Both the position numbers and the translations under genes were made by a program. This document shows positions 6,340-16,304 of a stretch of 50,087 nucleotides of DNA, in pieces. The stretch comes from Alphaproteobacteria bacterium (GTDB lineage: Bacteria > Pseudomonadota > Alphaproteobacteria > Rickettsiales > UBA3002): contig JALHRI010000010.1 of the NCBI GenBank assembly GCA_022841525.1, forward strand, positions 1 to 50,087. The letters are read 5' to 3'. Position 1 is the stretch's first letter. The number at the start of each line of letters is the position of its first letter. Under the pieces are notes generated by a model. The model worked only from the letters and a program-made list of their open reading frames with translations, was not told where the DNA came from and did no database searches.

Positions 6340-9225
6340 ATGTCGCGCGATGCAGTTCTCGAATCATCCTATCTCTACGGCGCTAACGGCGCCTACATCG
6401 AAGAGCTTTATGCGCGCTGGCGTGCCAATCCCGCAAGTGTCGATGCCAGCTGGCAGGGCTATTTCGCAGGGCTTGGTGATGCAGTCGTACAACCTGTTTC
6501 CTGGAACACGGAGCCTACCAAAATTATCGGCCAGAGTGATCCCGATGCGCCGGCAAAACCAGCAGCGAAAGATGCAGGCAACGCCGCAAGCGCTGGCGGC
6601 GCGCAGGTCAGCATGCAAGCGGTGCAGGATGCAATTCGCGCCCAGTCGCTGATTCGTGCCTACCGCGTGCGCGGGCACTTAATGGCCGATTTGGATCCAC
6701 TCAAAATTGAACAGCCGAAAATGCACGCCGATCTGGATCCGGCGTCGTATGGTTTTGGTCCGAACGATTACACCCGCCCGATTTATATCGGCGGCGCGCT
6801 GGGGCTGGAGCATGCCACCATTTCCGAGCTGACTAATGTGCTGCAGCGCACCTATGCCAGCACGATTGGTTTTGAGTATATGCACATCCAGCACCCCGAG
6901 CAGCGCGAATGGCTGATGCACCGGATTGAAGACGCACGCAGCAATTTTGTGCTCTCCGCAGAGAAGAAAAAAAGCCTGCTGCGCACGTTGCTGGAAGTGG
7001 AAGGCTTTGAAGAATTTGTGCAGCGTAAATATACCGGCATGAAGCGCTTTTCGGTACAAGGCGGCGATGCGATGGTGACCGGACTGGAGACGATTCTCGC
7101 CACCGCCTCGGATCACGGCGTGGAAGAAATTGTGATCGGCATGCCGCACCGCGGGCGGATGAATGTGCTCACCAACATTATGGGCAAGCCCTATTCGGAA
7201 CTGTTCTCGATTTTTAATGGCAATCTGGATTTTCCCGATTCGGTGAATTCTTCCGGCGATGTGAAATATCACCTCGGTGCCTCGCATGACCGCACCATGC
7301 CGAACGGAAAAAATCTGCACTTATCGCTCACCGCGAACCCCTCGCACCTTGAGGCGGTAAACCCCGTGGTGGTGGGCAAGGTACGCGCCAAACAAGATCA
7401 GCACGCAGATGGTGCGCGCAAAAAAGTGATGGCGCTGATGCTGCACGGTGACGCCGCGTTTGCAGGGCAGGGGTTGGTGCCAGAAACCTTGGCGCTGGCC
7501 GAGCTTCGTGGTTACCGCACGGGCGGCACGGTGCATGTGATTGTAAACAATCAGATCGGCTTTACCACCTCGCCGTCTTACGCGCGCTTTACGCCCTATC
7601 CGACCGATGTGGCCAAAGCCGTGCAGGCGCCGATTTTCCACGTCAACGGCGATGATCCCGAAGCGGTGGAATTATGCTGCAGGCTGGCGACCGAGTTCCG
7701 TCAGACGTTTGGTCGCGATAGCGTGGTCGATATTTTGTGCTACCGCAAATACGGCCATAACGAAGGCGATGAGCCGATGTTCACGCAGCCGATCATGTAC
7801 AACACCATTGCGAAAAAACCGCTGCCAGCGCAGGTATACGCGCAGCAGCTCCTGCGCGAAGGTGTGATCACCGAAGCCGACATTGCGCAGATGATGGATA
7901 GTTTGACGGCGCATTTTGAAAAAGAATACGAGGCCGGAAAAGAATTTAAGCCCAATAAAGCCAACTGGCTGGAAGGCAAATGGGCGAAAATTTCCGCCGG
8001 TAGCATCAGCGCTGAGCCGGTAACCGGGGTAGAAATTGCCACCTTAAAACAGCTCGGAAAGAAACTTGCCCAGTATCCGGAAGGCTTCAACATTAACCGC
8101 AAGATCGAGCGGCAGCTGAAAGCCAAAACCGAGATGATGGACACCGGCAAAGACCTTGACTGGGCGATGGGTGAAGCGCTGGGCTACGCCACCTTACTCG
8201 CCGAAGGCTATCCGGTGCGCCTGACCGGTCAGGACTGTGAGCGCGGGACGTTCTCGCACCGTCACAGCGTGCTGATTGATCAGGAAAATGAATCGCGTTA
8301 CGCGCCACTGAATCATCTGGGTGTGAAGCAGGCAAACTACGAAGTGCATAATTCCAATTTGTCGGAATTTGCGGTGCTGGGGTTTGAGTATGGCTACTCG
8401 CTCGCCGAGCCGAATGCACTCACGCTGTGGGAAGCACAATTTGGCGACTTTGTGAACGGCGCGCAGGTGATTATTGATCAGTTCATCGCCTCCGGCGAGA
8501 TCAAATGGCTGCGCATGAGCGGCCTGGTGATGCTGCTGCCGCACGGCCATGAAGGGCAGGGGCCGGAGCATTCCTCCGCCCGTCTGGAGCGGTTTTTGCA
8601 GCTCTGCGGCGAAGACAATATGCAGGTGGTGAACATCACTACGCCGGCGAATTTCTTCCACGCGTTGCGCCGTCAGATTCATCGTGCGAACCGTAAACCC
8701 CTGATCGTGATGACGCCGAAATCGCTGCTGCGTCATAAGCTTGCCGTTTCCTCACTTGAGGAAATGGGTAAGGGTACGCGCTTTATCCGCGTCTATCCGG
8801 AGGTGGACAAAATCGCCGCCGATAAAGACGTGCGCCAGCTGGTGTTTACCTCCGGCAAGCTCTATTACGAGTTGCTGGAAGCGCGTCGTGAGCGTGGGCG
8901 CACAGATATGGCGCTGGTGCGCATCGAGCAATATTATCCGTTCCCGGAAGAAGAAGTGCGCAAAGAACTTCAGCGTTATCCGAATGCCAGCGTCGCATGG
9001 GCGCAGGAAGAGGCGGAGAATAACGGCGCCTGGCGCTTTATTGGTCCAAGAATCGGAAACGTGCTCGAAGCGCTTGGTCGCAGCGGCGAGAAAATCTGCT
9101 ATCTGGGGCGCAAGGAAGCGGCCTCGCCGGCGGCGGGTTACCTTAAAACCCACCAACGCGAACAGGCCGAGCTGGTTGAAAGCGTGTTTGCCACCGAAGT
9201 TCAAAAACTAAAAAAGAAAGCATAG
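6340..9225 (+). CDS. sucA: 2-oxoglutarate dehydrogenase E1 component
   Basis: SucA is the thiamine diphosphate-dependent decarboxylase of the 2-oxoglutarate dehydrogenase complex in the TCA cycle. At 961 residues it has the usual full length. The N-terminal segment ELYARWRANPASVDASWQGYF is the peripheral E2-binding motif. FSVQGGDAMVTGLE, GMPHRGRMNVL and HYLG/HLGASHD-type blocks follow. The TPP/Mg site lies around HGDAAFAGQGLVPETLAL and VNNQIGFTT, and the transketolase-like pyrimidine half includes GQDCERGTFSHRHSV and LLPHGHEGQGPEHSSARLERFLQ. First gene of the sucA-sucB-lpdA operon, nine bases before sucB. Confidence 0.98.
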   Translation: MSRDAVLESSYLYGANGAYIEELYARWRANPASVDASWQGYFAGLGDAVVQPVSWNTEPTKIIGQSDPDAPAKPAAKDAGNAASAGGAQVSMQAVQDAIRAQSLIRAYRVRGHLMADLDPLKIEQPKMHADLDPASYGFGPNDYTRPIYIGGALGLEHATISELTNVLQRTYASTIGFEYMHIQHPEQREWLMHRIEDARSNFVLSAEKKKSLLRTLLEVEGFEEFVQRKYTGMKRFSVQGGDAMVTGLETILATASDHGVEEIVIGMPHRGRMNVLTNIMGKPYSELFSIFNGNLDFPDSVNSSGDVKYHLGASHDRTMPNGKNLHLSLTANPSHLEAVNPVVVGKVRAKQDQHADGARKKVMALMLHGDAAFAGQGLVPETLALAELRGYRTGGTVHVIVNNQIGFTTSPSYARFTPYPTDVAKAVQAPIFHVNGDDPEAVELCCRLATEFRQTFGRDSVVDILCYRKYGHNEGDEPMFTQPIMYNTIAKKPLPAQVYAQQLLREGVITEADIAQMMDSLTAHFEKEYEAGKEFKPNKANWLEGKWAKISAGSISAEPVTGVEIATLKQLGKKLAQYPEGFNINRKIERQLKAKTEMMDTGKDLDWAMGEALGYATLLAEGYPVRLTGQDCERGTFSHRHSVLIDQENESRYAPLNHLGVKQANYEVHNSNLSEFAVLGFEYGYSLAEPNALTLWEAQFGDFVNGAQVIIDQFIASGEIKWLRMSGLVMLLPHGHEGQGPEHSSARLERFLQLCGEDNMQVVNITTPANFFHALRRQIHRANRKPLIVMTPKSLLRHKLAVSSLEEMGKGTRFIRVYPEVDKIAADKDVRQLVFTSGKLYYELLEARRERGRTDMALVRIEQYYPFPEEEVRKELQRYPNASVAWAQEEAENNGAWRFIGPRIGNVLEALGRSGEKICYLGRKEAASPAAGYLKTHQREQAELVESVFATEVQKLKKKA

Positions 9226-9234
9226 GAGAAGTGC

Positions 9235-10410
9235 ATGTCAGGTGAAATTTTAGTCCCCACTCTGGGTGAATCGGTAACCGAGGCCACCATTGCCAAATGG
9301 TTCAAAAAAGTGGGCGACGTGGTGAAAGCCGATGAGCCGCTGGTGGAGCTTGAAACCGATAAAGTGACGGTGGAAGTACCTTCCCCGGCAGCCGGTGTGC
9401 TCGAAGCCATCAACGCCAAAGAGGGCGATAATGTCAGCGTCGGTACGGTGCTGGGCAAAGTGAAAGCCGGTGCAGCCGGTGCAGTCGCCGCGCCCGTGGC
9501 CGCGCCAGCGCCTGCAGCAGCACCTGCGGCGAAGGCTCCGGTTGCTGCGGCTGCGTCATCCGATCATGGCCCCGCCGTGACCAAAATGCTGGCGGAAAAT
9601 CCGGGCGTCAATGCCGCGAGCATTCCAGCGTCTGGCAAAGATGGTCGCCTGACCAAGGGCGATGTGTTAAATGCACTCGGCGATGGCATGGGCACCGCAC
9701 CTGCTGCTGGCCCACGCGAAGAGCGCGTGCGCATGACCAAATTGCGTCAGACGATTGCCAAGCGCCTGAAGGATTCGCAAAACACGGCAGCGATTTTGAC
9801 CACGTTTAACGAAATCGACATGACGAACGTGATCGGCTTGCGTAACGAGTACAAAGACGAGTTTGAGAAAAAGCACGGCATCAAGCTGGGCTTCATGGGC
9901 TTTTTTGTGAAGGCGGCGGTGAATGCGCTCAAGCAGGTCGCGGCGGTAAACGCCGAGATTGCGGGCGATGATATTATTTACAAAAACTACTACGATATTG
10001 GTGTGGCGGTGGGCGGCGCGCAGGGCTTAGTTGTACCGGTAGTGCGCGATGCGGATAAAAAGTCGCTGGCGCAGATTGAAGGCGATATTGCTGCACTGGC
10101 GGAAAAAGCGCGCAATGGCACACTTTCGATGGCCGAAATGCAAGGTGGTACGTTTACGGTTTCCAACGGTGGTGTCTATGGTTCGTTGATGAGCACGCCG
10201 ATTGTCAACCCGCCGCAATCGGGCATTTTGGGTATGCACAAAACCGAGGAGCGCCCGGTAGTCGTAAACGGCCAAATCGTGATTCGCCCGATGATGTATG
10301 TCGCACTTTCCTACGACCACCGCATCATTGATGGCCGCGAGTCCGTGACGTTCCTGGTGAAGGTGAAACAGGCCATCGAAGACCCACGCCGTTTGCTGCT
10401 GGGGCTTTAG
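9235..10410 (+). CDS. sucB: Dihydrolipoamide succinyltransferase (E2)
   Basis: SucB forms the core of the 2-oxoglutarate dehydrogenase complex and transfers the succinyl group to CoA. Domain order in the 391 residues is a lipoyl domain (about 1-76, lipoylated lysine in [12 protein letters not shown]), an Ala/Pro-rich swinging linker (about 80-110), a peripheral subunit-binding domain ([11 protein letters not shown] to LTKGDVL) and the catalytic domain. The latter ends in [16 protein letters not shown] with the active-site histidine and aspartate. A good AGGAG ribosome site precedes the ATG. lpdA starts 11 bases after its stop, so E1, E2 and E3 are made together. Confidence 0.98.
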   Translation: MSGEILVPTLGESVTEATIAKWFKKVGDVVKADEPLVELETDKVTVEVPSPAAGVLEAINAKEGDNVSVGTVLGKVKAGAAGAVAAPVAAPAPAAAPAAKAPVAAAASSDHGPAVTKMLAENPGVNAASIPASGKDGRLTKGDVLNALGDGMGTAPAAGPREERVRMTKLRQTIAKRLKDSQNTAAILTTFNEIDMTNVIGLRNEYKDEFEKKHGIKLGFMGFFVKAAVNALKQVAAVNAEIAGDDIIYKNYYDIGVAVGGAQGLVVPVVRDADKKSLAQIEGDIAALAEKARNGTLSMAEMQGGTFTVSNGGVYGSLMSTPIVNPPQSGILGMHKTEERPVVVNGQIVIRPMMYVALSYDHRIIDGRESVTFLVKVKQAIEDPRRLLLGL

Positions 10411-10421
10411 GAGAAAACATC

Positions 10422-11810
10422 ATGACCGAACAATTTGACGTAATCGTGATTGGTGGTGGGCCGGGTGGCTATGTGGGTGCGATTCGCGCGGCGCAGCTGG
10501 GTTTGAAAACCGCGTGCGTGGAAGCGCGCGATACGCTGGGCGGCACCTGCCTGAATGTGGGCTGTATTCCCTCGAAAGTATTGCTGGAATCCTCCGAAAA
10601 ATTTCACGATGCGGCGCATGAATTTTCAAAGCACGGCATCGAGGTGAAGCCAAGCCTCAACTTAAAAACCATGATGGCGCGTAAGGACGAGGTGGTAAGC
10701 AGCTTCACCAAAGGTATCGAAGGCCTGTTCAAGAAAAACAAGGTCACGCATTTGAAAGGTTTCGGGACGATCACCGGCAAGAATGAAGTGAGCGTGAATG
10801 GCACGAAATACGCTGCCAAAAATATCGTGATTGCGACGGGATCAGAAGTGACCCCACTGCCGGGCATTACGATTGATGAGGAAAAAATTGTTTCTTCCAC
10901 CGGTGCGTTGAAACTGCCTGCCGTGCCGAAAAAACTGGTGATTATCGGCGCCGGCGTGATCGGGCTGGAGCTGGGCTCGGTCTGGGGTAGACTAGGCGCG
11001 AAAGTGGAAGTGATTGAATATCTCGACCGCATTACACCAGGCATTGATAACGAAGTGGCCAAAGCCTTCCAGAAAATTTTGGAGAAGCAGGGCTTCACCT
11101 TCCATTTAAGCAAAAAAGTCACGGGCGCAAAAACCACCAAAGCCGGTGTGGAATTAAGCGTGGAAGATGCGGCAGGCGGTAATGCTACCACCGTGAGCGC
11201 CGACGTGGTGCTGGTCGCCGTGGGCCGTCGTGCCTACACCGATAGGCTGGGTTTAGAAAATGTCGGCATCACGCGCGATAATCGCGGCCGCATCGAGGTG
11301 AACGCGCATCTGCAAACATCGGTGCCCAACATTTACGCCATTGGCGATGTGATTCAAGGTGCCATGTTGGCGCACAAGGCCGAAGAAGAAGGCGTGATGG
11401 TGGCCGAAATCATCGCCGGCCAGAAGCCGCACATTAATTACGATGCGATTCCGGGCGTGGTGTATACCTGGCCGGAAGTGGCCACGGTGGGCAAAACCGA
11501 AGAAGAGCTGAAAGCCGCCGGAGTGGCGTATAAAGTGGGCAAGTTTCCGTTCATGGCCAATTCCCGCGCGCGCGGTGCAGGCACGCCGGAGGGCTTCGTG
11601 AAAATGCTGGCGGATGCCAAAACCGACCGTTTGCTCGGCTGCCATATTATCGGCGCGCAGGCGGGCACCATGATTCACGAAATCTGCGTGGCGATGGAAT
11701 TTGGTGCATCGAGTGAAGATATTGCGCGCACCTGCCACGCACACCCGACGCTTAGCGAAGCGGTGAAAGAAGCGGCCTTAAATGTGGATAGCAGAGCCAT
11801 CCATATTTAG
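10422..11810 (+). CDS. lpdA: Dihydrolipoamide dehydrogenase (E3)
   Basis: This FAD-dependent enzyme reoxidises dihydrolipoamide with NAD+ for the 2-oxoglutarate dehydrogenase complex and possibly other 2-oxoacid complexes. The 462-residue protein has the FAD-binding [19 protein letters not shown], the redox disulfide in [13 protein letters not shown], the NAD site [20 protein letters not shown], the second FAD motif IYAIGDV and the catalytic HAHPTLSE near the C-terminus. Third gene of the suc operon. The convergent holC begins 34 bases beyond its stop. No obvious hairpin terminator is visible between them. Confidence 0.97.
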   Translation: MTEQFDVIVIGGGPGGYVGAIRAAQLGLKTACVEARDTLGGTCLNVGCIPSKVLLESSEKFHDAAHEFSKHGIEVKPSLNLKTMMARKDEVVSSFTKGIEGLFKKNKVTHLKGFGTITGKNEVSVNGTKYAAKNIVIATGSEVTPLPGITIDEEKIVSSTGALKLPAVPKKLVIIGAGVIGLELGSVWGRLGAKVEVIEYLDRITPGIDNEVAKAFQKILEKQGFTFHLSKKVTGAKTTKAGVELSVEDAAGGNATTVSADVVLVAVGRRAYTDRLGLENVGITRDNRGRIEVNAHLQTSVPNIYAIGDVIQGAMLAHKAEEEGVMVAEIIAGQKPHINYDAIPGVVYTWPEVATVGKTEEELKAAGVAYKVGKFPFMANSRARGAGTPEGFVKMLADAKTDRLLGCHIIGAQAGTMIHEICVAMEFGASSEDIARTCHAHPTLSEAVKEAALNVDSRAIHI

Positions 11811-11844
11811 TCTTTGTAGTGCTCATATTGAGTCGTGAGAGAAC

Positions 11845-12324
11845 TTACGCTGCCTGTTTTTCCGGCGATATTTGCGCTTCCATCTGCCAGCCGCCGGAGG
11901 GTTGCTGCTTGATATATTGCAGCGCAAAGCCCTGGTCTTTGTAGTGTTTCCAGCGGGCGCGGGCGGCGGTGGTGGCTTCCTCGTCCATGCCATCAAACAC
12001 GTCGAGAATTTTGCTGTAACGTGCAGCATGGCTCAGCAGTTCACCGCGCGTGGTGATGAGCACATCGCCGGTTTTCTCGAGCGGCTCAGACGTGCTAAGC
12101 ACGATGGGCGTGTGCACTGCGTCCGCACTTTCCAGATCGCAATGGGGCAGAAAACTATTCGGATTCGCGCTCCACAGCGCGTCGCTGAGCTGGGTTTTCT
12201 CCGCCGCATCACGGCAGCATAGCGTGATGCGAAACTCTGCATCCAGCGCGCGCTGCACGAGTTTGGGGATCGCCGCGTGCGCCGCTGTGTGCAGTAAGTG
12301 ATAAAACTGAATCGTGGTGGTCAC
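11845..12324 (-). CDS. holC: DNA polymerase III chi subunit
   Basis: HolC links the clamp loader to single-strand binding protein at the replication fork. The 159-residue protein has the chi-family start QFYHLLHTAAHAAIPKLVQRAL, a central SDALWSANPNSFLPHCD block (the usual LW...SFLPH) and a C-terminal DEEATTAARARWKHYKDQGF segment followed by a Q/E-rich tail. It follows pepA with an 11-base gap and is surely in the same transcript; pepA-holC is a widespread pair in proteobacteria. Confidence 0.88.
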   Translation of the reverse strand: MTTTIQFYHLLHTAAHAAIPKLVQRALDAEFRITLCCRDAAEKTQLSDALWSANPNSFLPHCDLESADAVHTPIVLSTSEPLEKTGDVLITTRGELLSHAARYSKILDVFDGMDEEATTAARARWKHYKDQGFALQYIKQQPSGGWQMEAQISPEKQAA

Positions 12325-12335
12325 GCGCTTACTGC

Positions 12336-13841
12336 TTAGCCTTCATAGACATTGGCAATCCAGCGATCGAGTAGGCGCACGCCGTAAGCGGTGGCACCCG
12401 CCGGAACGGTGGCGAGTGGCTTTTTGCACCAGGCGCTGCCTGCAATATCCAGATGCGCCCAGGGCACATCATTCACAAAGCGCTGCAGAAACTGCGCAGC
12501 GGTAATCGAGCCTGCTTCACGCCCATCGGAGATGTTTTTCATGTCGGCCACATCGGTATTGATCATGCCGTCATAGTCTTCGCCCAGCGGCAAACGCCAC
12601 ATGATTTCGCCCACTTCTTCACCCGCGCGCGCGAGCGATTCGGCGACTTTATCATCGTTAGAAAACAGGCCGGCACGCTTGGAACCAAGCGCGACTAAAA
12701 TCGCGCCGGTGAGGGTTGCCAGATCGACCATCGCTTTAGGCTTAAAGCGCGACTGGGTGTACCACAGCGCGTCAGCAAGCACGAGGCGGCCTTCGGCATC
12801 GGTATTGAGCACCTCGATCGTCTGGCCGGACATGGAGGTGACAATATCGCCCGGGCGCTGCGCGTTACCATCGGGCATGTTTTCCACCAGCCCCACCACG
12901 CCGACCGCATTGACCTTCGCTTTGCGCACCGCGAGCGTGTAGAGCGTGCCGATCACGGCGGCAGAACCCGCCATGTCGAACTTCATTTCTTCCATGCCGC
13001 CTGCGGGTTTAATGCTGATGCCGCCCGTATCAAACGTGACGCCTTTGCCCACCAGCGCAACAGGCTTATCGCCCTTTTTACCGCCCGACCATTGCAGAAT
13101 CACCAGTTTGGATTCCTTCACCGAACCCTGACCAACCCCAAGCAGCGAGCCCATACCCAGCTTTTTCATCTGCGCTTCGCCGAGCACTTCGACTTTCAGC
13201 CCATGTTTGGCGAGGCCTTTGCACAGCTCAGCCAGCGATTCGGGGTGAATCACGTTGCCCGGCTCAGAAACAATATCTCTGGTAAAGCCAATCGCATCGG
13301 CGACATCGAGCAAGGTGGTAGCGATTTTTTTGGCGCCGTCCGTCTCGCGTACGACCACTTCCAGCGTGTGCAGTGTCGGCTTGTCTTTGGGTTTTTCTTT
13401 GGTTTTGTATTTGCCAAAACGGTAGGTTTTAAGCTTGGCGCCAAATGCCGCATGTGCGGCAGCAGCAGCCGGTTTGAGCTTGATAGCAGAAGAGAGTTCC
13501 ACCACCAATTCCGCACTGTGAATTTTGTGGGCATTCAGCGCACTGACGGCGTGGCCGGCGGCATCTTCCAGCGTGATTTCTTTGACGTTTTTGGTGCTGC
13601 CAAGCCCGATGAGCACTACGTGGCTTGCGGCATCTTTCGTGCCGACAATGACGAGCGACTGACCGGTTTTACCCTCAAACTCAGAAGCGGCAAGGGCGCG
13701 CGCGATCAGGCCACTATGCGCGCTATCGAGCGTGCGCAGCGAAGGGGTAAGCGCGCAAGTATCGTCGAGAAAAAAGACGAAGGCGTGCGCGTGTTTTTTA
13801 CTGCCGGTGGAAGGCTGGGCACGGAATTTAGGTGTCAGCAT
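12336..13841 (-). CDS. pepA: Cytosol (leucyl) aminopeptidase
   Basis: PepA is a two-metal M17 aminopeptidase that removes N-terminal residues from peptides in the cytosol. The 501-residue protein contains the full metal and active-site set: LVGKGVTFDTGGISIKP (lysine and aspartate ligands), GGMEEMKFDMAGSAAV and the signature NTDAEGRLVLADAL. The N-terminal third is the usual less conserved domain, here with an unusually basic PKDK-rich stretch around residues 150-160. Divergent from lptF across a gap of about 110 bases, the same arrangement as in many proteobacteria. Confidence 0.96.
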   Translation of the reverse strand: MLTPKFRAQPSTGSKKHAHAFVFFLDDTCALTPSLRTLDSAHSGLIARALAASEFEGKTGQSLVIVGTKDAASHVVLIGLGSTKNVKEITLEDAAGHAVSALNAHKIHSAELVVELSSAIKLKPAAAAAHAAFGAKLKTYRFGKYKTKEKPKDKPTLHTLEVVVRETDGAKKIATTLLDVADAIGFTRDIVSEPGNVIHPESLAELCKGLAKHGLKVEVLGEAQMKKLGMGSLLGVGQGSVKESKLVILQWSGGKKGDKPVALVGKGVTFDTGGISIKPAGGMEEMKFDMAGSAAVIGTLYTLAVRKAKVNAVGVVGLVENMPDGNAQRPGDIVTSMSGQTIEVLNTDAEGRLVLADALWYTQSRFKPKAMVDLATLTGAILVALGSKRAGLFSNDDKVAESLARAGEEVGEIMWRLPLGEDYDGMINTDVADMKNISDGREAGSITAAQFLQRFVNDVPWAHLDIAGSAWCKKPLATVPAGATAYGVRLLDRWIANVYEG

Positions 13842-13952
13842 AAGGCCTCATCAGTATGAATAAATTGCAACTGGGTTATAGGCCGAGCAGGGGGTGTACG
13901 CAAGCAATCATGCGCAGTGATTGCACGGCGCGTGCAAAACCGCTACTAACAC

Positions 13953-15119
13953 TTGGTGCTTGTTTCGTATCAGCGTTATATGCTTACCCATCTGGCCTGG
14001 CCAACGCTTGCCGTGACCTTCAGCCTGACCGGCATTGTGTGGCTGACCCAGATGCTGCGCTTTGTTGATTTCATGATTAATCGCGGGCTTGCGCTTTCGG
14101 ATTTTCTGTACCTCACCGGACTGATGCTGCCATCGCTGCTGCTGATTCTGCTGCCGATTTCGCTGTGTATCGCCACCGTGTACACCTACCAGAAATTGCA
14201 GCATGAAAGCGAACTGGTGGTGATGGCCTCTGCGGGCATTAGCCCCTGGCAGCTGGCGCGCCCAGCGCTGATGATGGGTGCCTGCGTGATGGTGATTTGC
14301 TACGCGCTGGCGATGGTACTCATGCCGCTTTCCAACCAGAAATTCCGCGATATCCGCACGTTTTTTCGCGATCAGTACGCCTCGATTTTACTGGAAGAAG
14401 AAGTGTTCAACACGCCGGTGAAGGGGCTCACCGTATTCGTCCGCCAGCGCGACCGTGCGGGCAATCTCTCGGGCATTGTGCTGCATGACGCGCGGGTGCC
14501 TGAAAAAACCGTGACCATGACGGCAAAAGAGGGTCGGTTAGAAACGACGACGTCAGGCCCCAGATTTTACCTCAAGTCTGGCATGCGCCAGGAACGCAGC
14601 GGGGTGGATAGGGAGAAATTCTCCTGGCTGTCCTTCGATGAGTACGCGATTGATGTCGCGTTTTACGCTACCAAAACCCTGCGCGAGCGCGAGCCGGATG
14701 AAAAAACCATCACTCAGCTGTTTGACAGTGCGCGTGCGCAGCCCGAGCGGGCGAATCAATTGCTCGCCGAAGCGCATCAGCGCATTATCTGGCCGAGTTT
14801 TGCGCTGCTACTACCACTGATTATCGTCACCATGTTGCAAGGGGCGGAGTTTAACCGTCGCGGCGGGTTCCGGCGTATTGTCGCTGCAATGCTGGTGGCC
14901 ACCAGCATGGTCATGGTGTTTTTTGCGCTGCGCGGCGCGATCGTGAACACCCCCGCACTCACTCCGCTGCTGTATCTGCTGGTGATCGGCACTGCGTCAT
15001 GCTCCGTGCTGTTGCTGCTGCGCGCGCGCAGCCTACCTGCATGGATCTATGCGCCGCTGGAAGCGCTCAAACACGCCGCCACCCCTGTATCCCCCCACGC
15101 ATCTGCAGGCCAGCCATGA
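13953..15119 (+). CDS. lptF: LPS export permease LptF
   Basis: LptF is one of two membrane subunits of the LptB2FG transporter that pulls lipopolysaccharide from the inner membrane. The protein of about 388 residues has the YjgP/YjgQ topology: transmembrane helices near the N-terminus (LAWPTLAVTFSLTGIVWL; LMLPSLLLILLPISL), a periplasmic beta-jellyroll-like domain, and three more helices at the C-terminus. The start is TTG (13953) or the adjacent GTG (13956); neither has a strong ribosome site. The stop overlaps the lptG start as ATGA. Together with lptD downstream, this block supplies most of the LPS export bridge. Confidence 0.93.
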   Translation: MVLVSYQRYMLTHLAWPTLAVTFSLTGIVWLTQMLRFVDFMINRGLALSDFLYLTGLMLPSLLLILLPISLCIATVYTYQKLQHESELVVMASAGISPWQLARPALMMGACVMVICYALAMVLMPLSNQKFRDIRTFFRDQYASILLEEEVFNTPVKGLTVFVRQRDRAGNLSGIVLHDARVPEKTVTMTAKEGRLETTTSGPRFYLKSGMRQERSGVDREKFSWLSFDEYAIDVAFYATKTLREREPDEKTITQLFDSARAQPERANQLLAEAHQRIIWPSFALLLPLIIVTMLQGAEFNRRGGFRRIVAAMLVATSMVMVFFALRGAIVNTPALTPLLYLLVIGTASCSVLLLLRARSLPAWIYAPLEALKHAATPVSPHASAGQP

Positions 15120-16240
15120 GAGTTCCGATGACCGTGTCGCTGTATATGAGCCGGCATTTTCTGCTGGCGATTTTATCGACACTCGGTGCGATTTTGCTGA
15201 TTATCGGGCTGGTGGAGCTTTTGGAGTTGATTCGCCGCGCTGGTGATGGTGCGCGCACGCACGGCTTTGGCATTATTCTGGAAATGGCCGCGCTCAAACT
15301 GCCGATTACTGCAAGCCGCGTCTATCCGTTTGCTTTTTTGATTGGCGGCATGGTGACGCTCTCGCGGCTGACGCGTTCTTCGGAACTGGTGGCGGTGCGC
15401 GCCGCCGGGGTTTCGGTATGGCAGTTTATGTTGCCGGGCGTTGCGATTTCGCTGGCGCTTGGTCTCTTTTTCGTCGGCTTCATCAACCCGATTGGTGCGG
15501 CGATGATTACCCGCTTTGATAAAATGGAGGCGCGCTATTATTCCAATAGCCCCAGCACGCTGACCATTTTGGAATCCGGTCTGTGGCTCAGGCAGGTCAA
15601 GCCGGGGGATGTCGATTTTCTCGGCACGCCGGCGCATGAATATATCTTAAACGCGCAGCGTATGGATACGATCAGCCGCGAGATGCAGCATGTGACCATT
15701 TTTTATTTCGATGATCAGGGTAATTTTATCGGTCGGATGGATGCGCCCAAAGCCACGCTGGGCGAGGGTGACCTGCGTGTTTCCGGGGCGGTGATGGCGC
15801 TGCCTGGTCTTGCGCCCGAACCGGTGGAGGGTTACCACCTGCCCACCACGGTCACGCTTGAGCAAATTCAAGATAGTTTTTTAGCGCCGCAAACCCTGTC
15901 ATTCTGGGCGCTGCCCAGCTTTATTCAAACGCTGGAGAATGCCGGATTCTCTGGCCTGCGCCACCGTTTATACTGGCATAGCTTACTGGCGCAGCCCATG
16001 CTGCTTGCAGGTATGTTGCTGCTTTCTGCGGTTTTCTCGCTCCGACAGTCGCGGCGCGGCGGCACCGGCGTGCTGATTATTATGGGCGTGGTGTTCGGAT
16101 TTGTGTTTTATTTCTTAAGCAACATCATTTACGCGCTCGGCGCTTCGGGAACCTTACCGGTGGCGCTGGCGGCATGGGCGCCTTCCTTGAGCGTGGTGGC
16201 ATTGGCCTGTGCCGCACTGCTACATCTGGAAGATGGTTGA
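15116..16240 (+). CDS. lptG: LPS export permease LptG
   Basis: The partner of LptF in the LptB2FG transporter. I choose the ATG at 15116, overlapping the lptF stop by four bases, which indicates translational coupling. The frame itself is open further upstream inside lptF. About 374 residues: N-terminal helix MSRHFLLAILSTLGAILLIIG, a coupling-helix region LELIRRAGDG, helices around 60-120, a periplasmic domain and three C-terminal helices. The YPFAFLIGGMVTLSRLTRSSELVAVRAAG segment is typical of the family. lptD follows after 64 bases. Confidence 0.94.
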   Translation: MRVPMTVSLYMSRHFLLAILSTLGAILLIIGLVELLELIRRAGDGARTHGFGIILEMAALKLPITASRVYPFAFLIGGMVTLSRLTRSSELVAVRAAGVSVWQFMLPGVAISLALGLFFVGFINPIGAAMITRFDKMEARYYSNSPSTLTILESGLWLRQVKPGDVDFLGTPAHEYILNAQRMDTISREMQHVTIFYFDDQGNFIGRMDAPKATLGEGDLRVSGAVMALPGLAPEPVEGYHLPTTVTLEQIQDSFLAPQTLSFWALPSFIQTLENAGFSGLRHRLYWHSLLAQPMLLAGMLLLSAVFSLRQSRRGGTGVLIIMGVVFGFVFYFLSNIIYALGASGTLPVALAAWAPSLSVVALACAALLHLEDG

Positions 16241-16304
16241 TAAACTTAGAATAATCTTTGGTTTTTTAGAAGCGCACCGCTAGTTTTCCACACTGGGAGA
16301 CTCT

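Noticed and set aside
16241-16304. Promoter before lptD
   Set aside because: No hexamer pair with acceptable spacing stood out; read-through from lptFG is as likely.
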